A stretch of 64,000 nucleotides of DNA from Solen grandis (Eukaryota; Mollusca; Bivalvia; Adapedonta; Solenidae), in assembly GCA_021229015.1 (NCBI GenBank), contig CM037782.1:58587518-58651517 (forward strand). Reading direction: 5' to 3'. The translations under genes were made by a program, and so were the position numbers. Of this stretch, positions 45,601-55,977 are shown piece by piece. Position 1 is the first letter of the stretch, and every line of letters begins with the position of its first letter. The notes beneath the pieces were generated by a model that saw nothing but the letters and a program-made list of their open reading frames with translations, was not told the origin of the DNA and ran no database searches.

Positions 45601-46259
45601 GGACTAAAATGTGGATGTTTATGGTTGTATGCTCACACATTTATATGTTCGGGTATTCATAGTATCCCCTAATAGAAATCGAGGTTGATTTGTCACTAAA
45701 CAGTCCTCTAAATATCACCTCCCTTCGGTTTCCTGGTCTCCTCCGACAACTTATTTGACTAATCACAGAATGCTGTTTACAATGTCATACTGTATACTGA
45801 CAAGAGCTCTTGGGTTAAAGACCTCACTTTAATTAAATTGAAATGCCCTGGATATTGAGGGCGCCATCAAACAACACTGTGGGTTGTAACATGCTCAAGC
45901 ATTTAAATTATCTGCAGCTCTGTGATCAGATCCAGTATGTTGCATGTATTATATGAGAGTAACCTCAATCATGCTCCCGTGTAGCAAGTTGTAAGCTGAT
46001 TTTGTGACTGCAGAAAACCATGTACTGTAATTAAAGGGTACATATATGCATGGCTGAAGTGGATAAAGGGTCGGTCACTCATGATACGACTGAACATTTT
46101 AATCGTAAACAAGAAATCCACAATTTTCAACAACATACGTTTTATAAATTTTATATTTTTTGCAGGTTCTAGATTTCCCCGCATGGTTTAACATGAAGTA
46201 CAGCGATGACCAAACAATCTTCTCATACACACTGCTGGAAGACCTCAAAATCAGGGACC
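42690..46259 (+). CDS. Candidate host gene, three exons, product unknown
   Basis: Exon 1 (42690-42746): ATG with 19 codons, MADTQYNNDGPAFRWSLVS, followed by a gtgagt donor. Exon 2 (44918-45048): preceded by ttgtag, open only in the frame that follows exon 1, reading DSDADLFVSDTSDTELPNSR then an acidic, non-repetitive sequence to KSWSELW, followed by gtagta. Exon 3 (46166-46259): preceded by a pyrimidine tract and tttgcag, reading VLDFPAWFNMKYSDDQTIFS then YTLLEDLKIRD, followed by gtaagt. Exons 1 and 2 are phase-compatible. Exon 2 to exon 3 is not, so an exon is missing between them or one edge is wrong. The start would encode a soluble acidic N-terminus. I do not recognise the family. Introns hold repeats K and L and a SINE-like unit. 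Confidence 0.45.
42932..43757 (+). repeat. Tandem-core repeat, copy K (type-3 core, exact 161-bp period)
   Basis: The head (caagagggccatgatggccc, tcgctcacctgagataaat) is followed by four units in which aaaaggggcataactcctga starts at 43048, 43209, 43370 and 43531, a constant 161 bp. The tail follows (acggacggacggacgacgg, gctcatcctgagcac, gctcaggtgagctaaaaa). It is the best preserved type-3 copy and lies in intron 1 of the candidate host gene. Confidence 0.9.
43758..44489. other. Intronic stretch without a recognised element
   Basis: ORFs at 43758-43970 (+) and 44068-44316 (-) have no recognised domain. An imperfect inverted pair, gattaacccgcccac ... gtgtgcaggttaatc, sits at about 44326-44384. 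Confidence 0.35.
44490..44855 (+). repeat. Tandem-core repeat, copy L (degenerate type-2)
   Basis: One diverged type-2 unit (ccagagttctgcattgata, ttcactcaaggatgatcctt) is followed by a worn tail (ttgttgacgacgcgacggg, tagctcaacttaagc). It has no head. Confidence 0.65.
45390..45485 (-). mobile_element. Possible tRNA-like SINE head
   Basis: The reverse complement has an A-box-like tcagtggagcatcctt and a B-box-like GGTTTGAATCTC at tRNA spacing. No body match to the other SINEs was seen. Low confidence. Confidence 0.35.
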
Positions 46260-46639
46260 GTAAGTTGCTTGTTAATTTTTAAAATTTCAATGCAGTACAT
46301 CTTATGTTAAGTATATTATAATTAAGGTATTCAATGTAGAGATGAATAGATGAAGAACAATATTGCCATAGTTAATACCATTATCAATATCGATGAGAAA
46401 AGGGGCAAAAATTGACAATGTTTTTCCAAAAACTAATCTTCAAAATGACTGTTATTATTCTGAATTGTACAGATTTCCAAAAATGTATAGCTATTGCTAT
46501 ATTTCAATATTAAAAAGCAAAGTGTTGATCTCGCAACAAAAAGGGTTATCAGCCATTTGGTTTAACTATTTTAAAATGCATTTACATATAGGCAACTAAT
46601 AGACGAGTACATTCCGAAATAAGACGTAAACCTTTACTG

Positions 46640-47360
46640 TCCGGTCACATAATCTACATTCTGTTGGTCTACATTCTGCTGGGTTCCCTGTCATATGGGA
46701 ATTCGTGGTAATGAGAGAGTTGATCGTGCTGCTAAGGCAGCCTCCGATTTAGACGAGGCTGATATGAAAATTCTATTTACATATTTGAAATCTTCCATAA
46801 GTAAATTGATCTTTTCAAAATGGCAATCTAGTTGGGACAACGCTCAATTTAATAAATTATTCAAACACCCTTAGGTTTTTGGTACCCATCTTCTCGCGCT
46901 GTGCGTAGGGAAGAATGTGTTATTAATCGTTGTCGCAACGGACATACTCGTTTGACTCACTCCTATCTTTTAAATCGAGAAGAACAACCTGTATGCATTC
47001 ATTGCCAGGAACCATATACTATTAAACATATTTTAGTCGACTGTATTGATTTAAATCTTATTAGAACTAATTATAACTAATTATAACTAATTATTTTAAT
47101 GTGGCATCTATGTTAGACCTTTTTAATACGGTTTCCGTTGACAACTTGATCGCTTTTATTAAAGACGTTGGTATATATAACAAGCTTTGATATATTAAAC
47201 GTGTTTACTCTCCTGCTGTGCGGGATTTACTTGTGTATAGTTTTGTGACTTATCGTAATTTTAAGCGTTTTTAGACACCGTATGACGTCTTTCGGCTGTT
47301 GAGGTGTCCCTAATTCAATATTGTATTCTATTCTTCAAACTGCTGTTCCATTCATTTTTC
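46640..47360 (+). mobile_element. 5'-truncated LINE with RNase H end of ORF2
   Basis: The plus strand reads CWVPCHMGIRGNERVDRAAK near 46672, the RNase H C-terminal motif of I/Nimb/jockey-type LINE polymerases. After a stop near 46874 it continues with CRNGHTRLTHSYLLNREEQP and CIHCQEPYTIKHILVDC, the typical zinc-like C-terminus. It ends with a 3' UTR whose last part also occurs at 7455-7530. Several stops and a duplicated actaattataactaattat show decay. It directly follows exon 3 of the candidate host gene. Confidence 0.8.
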
Positions 47361-48014
47361 AATGGGTCATGAGATTTTAATCCTGTCACTACTGATTGGT
47401 TAGTTGAAATCAGCCATTTATAGTCGACGAGTATTTCAGAACTTCAGGTGAAAGTCTATTCTGCAATAGTGAGAGATTTATATTGACCCTGTAATCGAAT
47501 GAGCGGTCAGTTGCCGCCACAAACATTACCAATATTTCTCGACGTTGCTTACAAAAGAAGAAAACTTGAAGAGAAATCGTCTGCCCATCTATCATCTTGA
47601 GTGACAAGTCTGAGTCGTTCCAGCCAAAAGCAGTATATTACGAAGGTATGGTAAATTCAGATTATACTTACCATTAGTGGATCCTGGCACGGCCAACCTC
47701 CGATCTCCAGGATATAATCGCTGATGTGTTCGGATCTTCTATGGAAGTTCAAACGGGCAGCTATTTACTTTGGCGTCTAGTCTTGTTCTAGGGATGCTGA
47801 ACAGAGCATCATGGAAACTCCTTGTAGCTGAAGTGGGAATCCCCATTGGACGGGTTCAGAGTTCACCACACTCCCCCCCCCCCCTCCCCGTTTTATATAT
47901 AGAATGTTTCAGTAATCATGACTAAACACAGGTTACGTCTTCCACTTGGGCATCCCTGCTCAATCCCGGGTCTGGCACCGATACTTCCACCAGGTTTCAA
48001 AACATGCTTTTCGT
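47361..48014. other. Unassigned stretch with a poly-C run
   Basis: A run of about 12 C lies at 47873-47884. The minus ORF 47410-47607 has no recognised domain. The right part (47640-48014) may be the 3' flank of the TATDN2-like sequence, since it continues its strand and composition. Confidence 0.4.
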
Positions 48015-49990
48015 TTAGTCGACTCCATATAGTCCCCGGCCATTTCTGGTGGTGGCATGAAGAACATTATCTAAGGGTGTAACGGTATACCGTACGACGA
48101 TATACCGCGATATTTTTTTACGGTTCACGGTACGCTCCCAGGTCTGCACGGTACAGTACGGTATTGTTAACTTCCAGTTTTTTTATTTTTCTTCTCTCTT
48201 TTTTAACAGCGGTTTCCCCTCGGTAAAAAGGCGATATTTTTCACCTCCGAGAAATAAAAATTCTCCTAACAATACGATTTTCCCATCCATTAACTTAAAA
48301 GACAACAAAAGGGAAAGTAAATAACGCATATCGCTCTACATTGCATATTACTTAAATGAAAACACTTGCTGTGGGCAGTTAAGAAATCAATAAAAAGGCA
48401 GAGACATTCTTGGAATGTTATCCAATCAACTCTCTTTCTTATGCTTCCAAATTATGCAATGATACGGAATACTCAGATAGTATCGTTCATAATGTTGGTT
48501 AACATCTTTCACGCTCTCTACCGGCTACTGTTTTACTGCTAAAATTGCGTAATCATCACAATGGCGGCCATATGCGAAAAACGTCAACAATGTTTGATGA
48601 CCTCCGTATTTTTAATCAATTTGATTGATTGATCAGTTTGCCTTTTGAGTAAAAGAGCGCAATTTCAACAGGTAACTATATGAAAGATACTGATTAATAT
48701 AAAATGGGATCAATTAAATGCTTTGATGCAAATTATCGCTAATCGAACGTCTGAAATCAAAACTTCATCCGATTGGAACTGTTTTTCCTTGGTACAAATG
48801 TGGATGCTTCAACTTCAAGTATCATCTTCAGTGATTTCATTGAAATTTTTTAAGTTGGTTGTCATTCTGACATTTATTATGGAATAAGCATTTAAGTCGT
48901 ATAAGTTTAATTAAGTGTCTGCAATATATACGGCGCTATCATGTAGTTTTGATATTACTTTAGATTATTTAATGCCATTAAAACAAGATTTTTGTCAGTA
49001 AACAACAAATTAAATCATATAAAAAGTGTTTTTATGTGAATGACTTTACTGATATTTTTTATTTTTCTTTAATTTAAATATTAAAAAAAAAAATTGTTTC
49101 TACAGAAAGCATAACTAATAAAAGAATATATTAAACAATTATGAATTTATCTTTGTTCCTTAATTATTTATTCTTCATTTAAAGATAGGAAACAAGGCTG
49201 ACTAAACTTAAAAGCCCGTATAGTGATACGTATGGTATCATGACCACTGAATCGCGATACGTATCGTATCCTTGGGCAAGCGTATCGTTACACCCTTAAC
49301 ATTATCTGCATCCTGACTACAGCCACCTCGTAGGCCATTGATCCAATATAGTGCGGAGTGTTGAATATGGGCCCGTCCCTAGGTGGCATGTAAGAAAAAA
49401 CCGTCTCTAGGAGGATTCTATCTAAACTGACCGCATATATCCTTAACCACTGTTGGAGGTTGAACGCGGCTTGTCTGCCAGTTAACCCAAAATAGACGTT
49501 AGGGAATGATTCCTGCAATTGTTTTACTTGAATATCTCCGCCTGTGAAGCACTGCAAGTGTATTTTCTGTGCCGGAGGACAGTACTTGCGGACCAACTCC
49601 AGGCACTTGTAACTTGGTCTCCTTGCCAGTGCGTCAGACTTTTGATTCCTCAGATGCAGCACAAGAACTTTAGTGAACAAAATCCCAGAACCTTCTCCAA
49701 CACCGGCTCCTGCTCCTTCCAGAGTATTTTTGGGACGGAGTAGTCCAGTACCACTTCTCCCAAACAGATACCGATGGCTGCAAAAGGTCCGCCTTTTTCG
49801 GGTGTATGCCCACGGCGATCCTGAAGCGCTTGTCTTTGGGGACCTCCATTGCCGGGTAATTCTCTGGAGTTGCAATACACCAAGTTCCCTCCACCAATGT
49901 CACTGGATAACGTGGCAACAGGTATTGTCATGACAATTACTAAACTGCCCCTTCCTTCCATCCCATCCCTCAAACGATCAAGGTGAATGA
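48015..49990 (-). pseudogene. TATDN2-like (TatD nuclease domain) pseudogene, split by a hAT MITE
   Basis: TatD proteins are metal-dependent nucleases with a TIM-barrel fold. Minus-strand pieces in order: HLDRL near 49980 (first metal-binding motif, H-x-D/H region), FRIAVGIHPKKADLLQ near 49800, GEVVLDYS near 49745 (the G-E-x-G-L-D-Y motif), KIHLQCFTGG near 49560, NVYFGLTG, then LDRILLETVFSYMPPRDG (normally L-L-E-T-D-x-P-Y) near 49390. It ends with NVLHATTRNGRGLYGVD and a stop at 48017-48015, beyond the inserted MITE. The metal-binding D of LETD reads V. Frames change at least twice. The identification is by motif order and is fairly safe; whether it was a host gene or part of a mobile element is open. 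Confidence 0.72.
48072..49298. mobile_element. hAT-type MITE with 8-bp target duplication
   Basis: The ends are TAAGGGTGTAACG (48072) and its complement CGTTACACCCTTA (ending 49298). ACATTATC lies directly outside on both sides (48064-48071, 49299-49306). The subterminal parts are rich in gatac/gtatac words (ggtataccgtacgacgat; gatacgtatcgcg). The 1.2-kb interior is AT-rich with no ORF, so it needs a transposase in trans. The 8-bp duplication and TAAGGGTGTAACG-type ends fit hAT. Confidence 0.9.
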
Positions 49991-51790
49991 CTGTCAAAGG
50001 CCTCGAAGGGGTTGTGTGGGACCGCCAGACTTTCTTGCACTGGTGTCGGCTGGTTTGGTACCTTGGGGACTCGGGCGACAGTATTTGCATATGACTCCCG
50101 CACTGTTGATGATCCAGGGAGATTCAACAATGTCTCCAAAGAACTGGCCGGCTTCATTGGAGGTGTCCAGCATATGGACCCGATACGACCAGAGTCCCTG
50201 CCCCGGTACCCTTGCCATTAACACTTCCACCCAAGGCCAGCTCCAGCTCCGTCCCCTCGCAAACCTCCATGGATTCTTCTCCAGACGGCTGTTTCCTTCC
50301 AAAAATGCTAGAGGGTGGATCCTGGTCTGGGGCTGGATCTCTTGGCCGTTCTGATGGGTCCATCTTGTCAAAGTCTTCCCGCTCCTCCTCATCCCCTTTC
50401 AGGTCGCTGAACTTTTCCCTCACTTCCCGCTGCTGCTCATTCTCCATCAGGTTGAGGAACACGGGAGAGCGCACGCCAGTGAAGGACCACAGCTGAAGTG
50501 ACCGGATCTAAGGAAAAGAGGACCAGTATCGCCAAACCCATGTGTCGGCAGAAGTCCTCCATGCTAGACTGGGCGAATGACGTGATGGGCGTGTTCCTGG
50601 GAATGGCCTGTGACTCGTCAATGTGCTTAGCCAGCTCCTCTATACCATTGCCCTCTCCTAAGGCCAGCTGGGCTATATGCAGCAAACTCTCTTTTTCGTC
50701 TTTCCTGCAAGATCTTTCTGCTCCTAATACCTCCAGGCTGCTCTTCCCGGAGAATGTATGGCATATGTCGCGATTCCACGTGAAATTTTATCCTCACGGA
50801 CATCGCTTGCAGCGCTTCAAGGGGCAGTGTGTTCCGGCCCTCTTCTTTGCACGGGGCTGGTCAGCTGTTGTTGCTGAAGGCATCGTCCCTTTCCGACTGG
50901 CCTGTTCCCGAGCTTCAGGTTCAGCCAAGTCCAGTCCGCGAGAATTTCCTCGCCCGGATCCTTGAGCACGGCAAGGACACCAATGCTCCTCGCCTCCTCT
51001 GTCTTCTAGGGTTCTGTTCCTGGATCGCTCAGGCTGCGTAGCAGCCAAGTCTCGTCCAAGGGAACTCTCCCTCCGAACCCTGAGCACGGTCTGCGCCACC
51101 AGTGATCCTACCCGGGTCTCCCTTATTTTCCCTTTCCTCTCCCGCGCCGACGTCTCAACCACGAATTCCTGGGCCTTTGACTGACCTTTCTGGTGAGCTC
51201 CCAGCTGTTCATCAGAGAGATAACCCTCACTGAAGTGACGGACCATCAGTGATTGTATCACAGCGACTATCACGCCCGGGCTTCGCCATGGCGAGTTTAG
51301 TTCTTTGACCAATTACCAAAGGAAGTCCAAATGGACCTTTTCCACATGGTCCCCTGCATGAAATAGGGTCAGCGGGCAATTGTTGTGTGTCCCCATCCTC
51401 AGACATTTTACCCAGCACGCCAGAACGAAGGAAGAATAGAGAACGATTGACCTATATATGTATTTCAGACTGGATTGAAATGATCAGTTCTCCTTCCGTG
51501 GGTTCTATGCTGTCCGAAAGCCACTGTCTGATTTGCACTAGACCACCATATTCTCCTTGAGCATTCCTAATCTGCTCCACTAGACTCTCTCGTACCTCAA
51601 CCCCTACCAGAGCCCCTGTCGAGGTAGCATCTTCCCGGCAATCCTTGGCGGACTCCTCAGACCCTGGTCTTTTTCCTGGACCCTGGCCCGAGTGGAGACC
51701 CACACTGTCCCTGCATATGTCTATATGCGAGGCCTGACCCCGCTGCAGACCACTCTGAACCCTGGGAACGGGATGGACCTTTTTATTTTT
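49991..51790 (-). pseudogene. N-terminal part of the TATDN2-like sequence: low-complexity and zinc-finger region
   Basis: GC-richer than its surroundings and open in patches on the minus strand. Pieces from the 5' side: LVEQIRNAQGEYGGLVQIRQ near 51560; a charged region at 50794-51312; HCPLKRCKRC followed in another frame by IKFHVESRHMP, together a possible C2HC/C2H2 finger near 50800; LLHIAQLALGEGNGIEELAK near 50660; and an acidic stretch at 50400 (DEEEREDFDKMD). The order (variable N-terminus, finger, acidic linker, TatD domain) is what I expect of bivalve TATDN2-like proteins, but several frameshifts prevent a firm model. Many plus-strand ORFs here are shadows caused by the GC content. Confidence 0.45.
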
Positions 51791-52025
51791 AACGCAGTCT
51801 CTTGACTGCTCTTTAGATCAAAATCCCATGGCTTGAATTTGATGAAACTTCATAGGGTTGATCTGTATTAATTTTATCTGACCATAAAAGTGGACACGTT
51901 TTTGTCGGATAAATTTATCACAGAAAAATGACTCTTGTGTATCTGACGCACTCTTGTCACATCTCCTTAACTTCTGGCTTGACTTGGATGAATATTCACT
52001 GAATCGATAGGTTCCAAAACATGCT
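51791..52025. other. Short unassigned stretch
   Basis: No feature recognised between the pseudogene and the SINE. Confidence 0.4.
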
Positions 52026-52245
52026 GTGGGGCCTCCGAGGCCGAGAGGATGAAGTCTTTAACACTCACGAAGCCCTTCGCCGTATGGGTTCGAATCCCGG
52101 CAGGGTCATTCGGATTTTCATGTGAAGAAGTCTTTTAGCTGGCTTGCGGTAGGTCGGTGGTTCTACCCGGTTGCCTCCGTGAATTAGGGGTCTTCTTCCA
52201 CCTGTAATTAGGTCGACGTCGCTACATCACAGCGACGGTTAACTC
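52026..52245 (+). mobile_element. tRNA-headed SINE, plus-strand copy
   Basis: Head ggggcctccgaggccgagag (A box), B box GGTTCGAATCCC at about 52088, then body blocks agctggcttgcggtaggtc, ggtggttctacccggttgcc, cttcttccacctgtaatta and the tail gacgtcgctac ... gcgacggttaact. All of these recur in the minus copy at 25831-26072. Confidence 0.85.
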
Positions 52246-52327
52246 AAATAGTCAAGCCAAGACATGCTGTACGTACCATTAGCATGTTTGATTAGCATAT
52301 GTAATCATAAAGTTTTGGACTTTTATT

Positions 52328-52497
52328 AGCTCACCTGAGCACTTGTGCTCAGGGTGAGCTTTTGTGATCACCTTTTTTCCGTCGTCAACAATTACTTGTG
52401 AACACTCAAGAGGCCAGTTTTGGTCAAATCTTCATGAAACGCCCAATCTTCATGAAACTTGATCAGAATGTTTCTCTCCATAAAATCTTGGACAAGT
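52328..52497 (-). repeat. Tandem-core repeat, copy M, left part (type-1), interrupted by a LINE
   Basis: The tail is on the left (agctcacctgagcacttgtg, ttttgtgatcacc, ccgtcgtcaacaatt). It is followed by type-1 text with an odd internal duplication (aatcttcatgaaac twice, near 52428 and 52447). The same odd duplication reappears at about 57417-57445, beyond the LINE. Confidence 0.8.
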
Positions 52498-52704
52498 TAA
52501 CTGAAAGTAGATGTAAACAAACTGCGTCAGTGCTGTGTGATACACAGATTTTACCCAGTGCTATAAATAGACCAGTTACACAGGAGCTGGCTGACAGTGT
52601 ACAGCGGAGCGGTGAGTCACCCCCCACTACTGGTGTAGAGACAAGCGCAGGAACCGGTCTAAATATAGGTCACTAGGTATCAACACAGAAGGTCGAGCTT
52701 AGAT

Positions 52705-53697
52705 GTGCCTTATTTACAAACAAAACGTACTAATAAATTATTATCACCCGAATTAAAACATGTTTTTGATAACCATGATGTAATACTTTTAACTGAAACA
52801 TGGTCAAATGAGTTTTCGGAATTAGCAGTTGAAAACATTGAACATTTTTCACTCAGTAGAACAGAAAATTTAAGTACATGTAAGCGAGCATCAGGGGGTA
52901 TAGTGGTATATATCCGTGATACATTTGTATCCAATGAAACATTGGTATTTCAAAGCCAGGATGACATAATATGCATTAAAATCTGTGGTAACCTTGTAGG
53001 CACAGAGGGTGATCTATTTATATGTTTGTGTTATGTAATTCCAGAGGGCAGCAGTAGACAGGCTATGGTTGATACACATACATATGATAAATTGTTAGAT
53101 TTCATAATTAGCACAAATGCAAAATATGAACATGGTTTTATTTTTTTATTGGCCGGAGACTTTAATTCTCACACATCTGATTTGCCTGACTTTGTAGTTG
53201 ATGATAATAATGTTTTTAATAAATTCTTACCAGATGATTATATTGTTGACATAAATTTAAAAAGAGTATCACAAGACAAAGGAAGGATAAATAATGGAAG
53301 GTTATTGCTTGATTTGTGCAAACAAACAGGTATGCGCATAATAAATGGAAGATTTGGGGTGGATAAAAATGTAGGAAGTTATACTTTTATTGGTCACCAA
53401 GGATCAAGTGTTGTTGATTATGTAATCACCAGTCAAAATTTGCTAAATCATATTGATTATTTTAAAGTACATGGTCCTAATAGTCTCTCTGATCATTGTC
53501 TTTTAGACTTTACACTTTCTTTTTCTAATTTCAATATAGAACCTATTCAAAAGTTAGAACAACATAGAGATAAAATTTCTCATAAATATATCTGGAAAGG
53601 TGAAAAAAAAAACAATAATTATAAAGAACGCTTTTCAACGGATGAAGTAAAAAATAATTTGGATGTAATCATTGAGAATGTGAACAGTTCTAATTAA
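52705..53697 (+). pseudogene. LINE endonuclease domain (EEP family), 330 codons to first stop
   Basis: This domain nicks target DNA for target-primed reverse transcription. Motifs in order: HDVILLTETW (catalytic E), ASGGIVVYIRD, FIFLLAGDFNSHTSDLPDF (GDFN at about 53155), SSVVDYVITSQNLL and NSLSDHCLL, the terminal S-D-H motif. The domain itself is intact. TAA at 53695-53697 interrupts the reading, which continues in the same frame. The first ATG is at 52705; coding may start earlier, since text related to an EEP N-terminus lies upstream in other frames. Confidence 0.88.
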
Positions 53698-55428
53698 AAC
53701 TCTGATATTGATAGATGCATTTATGACCTTTCTAAAGTAAAAGACGAGGTAATCTCCCCTTTATTTAAAGTAAAAATAGGTAATCCTAATTACCATAACT
53801 GTAATAAAAATGATGCTCAAATATCAAATCAATGGTATACAAGTGAATGTGACAATCAACGTAGAGAATTTTATGCCGCATTAAATATATATAGAAGTAA
53901 TGATAATGAAGAAAATAGGGCACTAATGGTAGTTAAACGATCAGGGTATAAAAAATTTGTTCGTAAAGCCAGATTTGCATATGACAAGAAAGAAACTGAA
54001 AAATTATTATCAGCCAAAATTTAAAATGCTAAGCTGTATTGGAATTTACTTAAAGGTGCATGTGGAATAAAACAACCAAATATACAAATGAATGACTTTG
54101 AAGCTTATTTTCAGGCAGTTAACAACCCAGATGATCAATTCTTTACACCTGAGGAGGATGTACTATTTTAAAATTTTTTGGAGTTAAATTTACAAATTAA
54201 AAAGGTAAATCATGCAATAAAACAGTTAGGGACCAATAAATCAGGAGGACCAGCTAATTACCTAAATGAATTTTTCATACATGGCAGAGAAATATTGTTA
54301 CCTACTTTATACATATTATTTAATAAGATTTTTGATCTTGGCTATTTTCCTGATTCTTGGTCAGAAGGACATATCGTACCCTTACACAAGAAGGGAAATA
54401 TAAATGATTTAAATAATTACAGAGGGATAACTTTACTAAGTACTTTGGGAAAGCTGTTTACTAGAGTTTTGAATAACAGATTATGTAATTGGGCAGAATT
54501 AAATGGAGTGTATATTGAGGCACAAGCTGGCTTTAGATCAAAAATGGGAACTGCTGATAACATTTTTGCGTTACATGGTGTTATTTACCATATGATTAAT
54601 AATAAACAGTTGTATTGTGCTTTTATTGATTTTAGCAAAGCTTTTGACTATGTATCAAGAGAGAATCTTTGGATGAAATTAATTAAACTTGGGATTAGGG
54701 GGAAAATGTTAAACTTAATCAAATCAATATATAGTGGAGTTAAATCCAGAGTTAAACATATGAATGAACTAAGTAACAGTTTTGATTGTCATCTAGGCGT
54801 CAGACAGGGTGAATGTCTTTCGCCTTTCCTGTTTGCCATGTTTGTTAATGATATTGAAAATATGCTAATGGAAAACAGTTCTTGTGGAATAGATATCTAC
54901 ATGTTTAAATTGTTCCTCATCTTATATGCTGATGATATAGTAATTTTTGCAAACAGTAGTGTAGAACTTCAAAATGGTTTAGACTCCCTGAATGATTATT
55001 GTAAAAAATGGAAGCTATTGGTCAATACAAATAAAACCAAAATCATGATTTTTCGAAAAGGAGGTAGAATTTCAGATAATATTTCATTTGTATATGACGG
55101 ATCGGAACTGGAAATTGTTAAAAAATTTGTTTATCTGGGAGTAGTGTTTACATCAGGAGGATCTTTCTATGAAGCACAAAACACTTTAATTGGACAATCA
55201 ATGAAAGCTATTTTTAAACTTAATAAGTACTTAAATAAATTTGTAAACATTACCATTAAAAATAAACTAAAATTATTTGACATTCTAGTATTACCTATTC
55301 TAAATTATGGTAGTGAAACTTGGGGCTTCCATTCAGGAGATGCAGTGGAAAAAGTACACTTACAGTTTTGTAAAAAATTACTATGTGTTAAAAAAGCACA
55401 CAGAATGACTTTATTTATGGTGAATTAG
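53698..55428 (+). pseudogene. LINE linker and reverse transcriptase domain
   Basis: Same frame as the endonuclease, with further TAA codons at 54022-54024 and 54169-54171. From 54178 there are 416 open codons. RT motifs: LPTLYILFNKIFDLGYFPDS, WSEGHIVPLHKKGN, NNYRGITLLSTLGKLFTRVL, AQAGFRSKMGTADNIFAL, CAFIDFSKAFDYV, GVRQGECLSPFLFAMFVNDI and YADD at 54925-54936. The catalytic residues are present. The stop at 55426-55428 comes from a local frameshift; the family text YGELGRTPL is readable in the next frame. Confidence 0.9.
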
Positions 55429-55977
55429 GTAGAACACCTCTACAAAAGATTATATAACATTATCAAATACTGGATAAAGATATTAGATGCCGATTCAAAA
55501 AAGTATATAAGAATAATTTACAATGCTCTTTATCAAGATTTAATGAATAAACCCAACTCTAAGAATTGGTGCTCATTATTAAGAAACTTGCTTTTTACAC
55601 TTGGTTTTGGAGAATCATGGTATTCTCAATCAGTGGGTAACAAAAATATTTTTCTTTCATTGGCTAAACAAAGAATTTTTGAACAATTTTTGCAAAACTG
55701 GAATGATTGTTTACAAAATTCGAGTAGAGCTTTATTTTATAGAAATATTGTTAACTTTCAGTTCCAACCTTATTTAGACATCATTACCTGCAATAAGAAC
55801 AGAATTAATTTAACACGTCTTCGAGTATCATCTCATAGGCTACATATTGAAACTGGTAGATGGAAAAAACCTATTGCTACACCGGTAAATGAACGCAAAT
55901 GCAGCTTTTGTAATATTCTAGAAGATGAATATCACTTTGTTTTAGAATGCAAAATGTATGAGTTTATGAGTTAAAAG
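55429..55977 (+). pseudogene. LINE C-terminal domain with CX2C motif
   Basis: It reopens in the original frame shortly after 55440 (YNIIKYWIKIL) and runs to TAA after EFMS (55972-55974). A Cys-rich end, CSFCNILEDEYHFVLEC, starts at 55900, giving C-x2-C-x7-H-x4-C. This is the usual C-terminus of CR1-like and related polymerases. It is otherwise unbroken. Confidence 0.8.

Noticed and set aside
49519..50965. Many plus-strand ORFs opposite the TATDN2-like region
   Set aside because: Shadows produced by GC-rich coding sequence on the minus strand; no domain in the plus frames.
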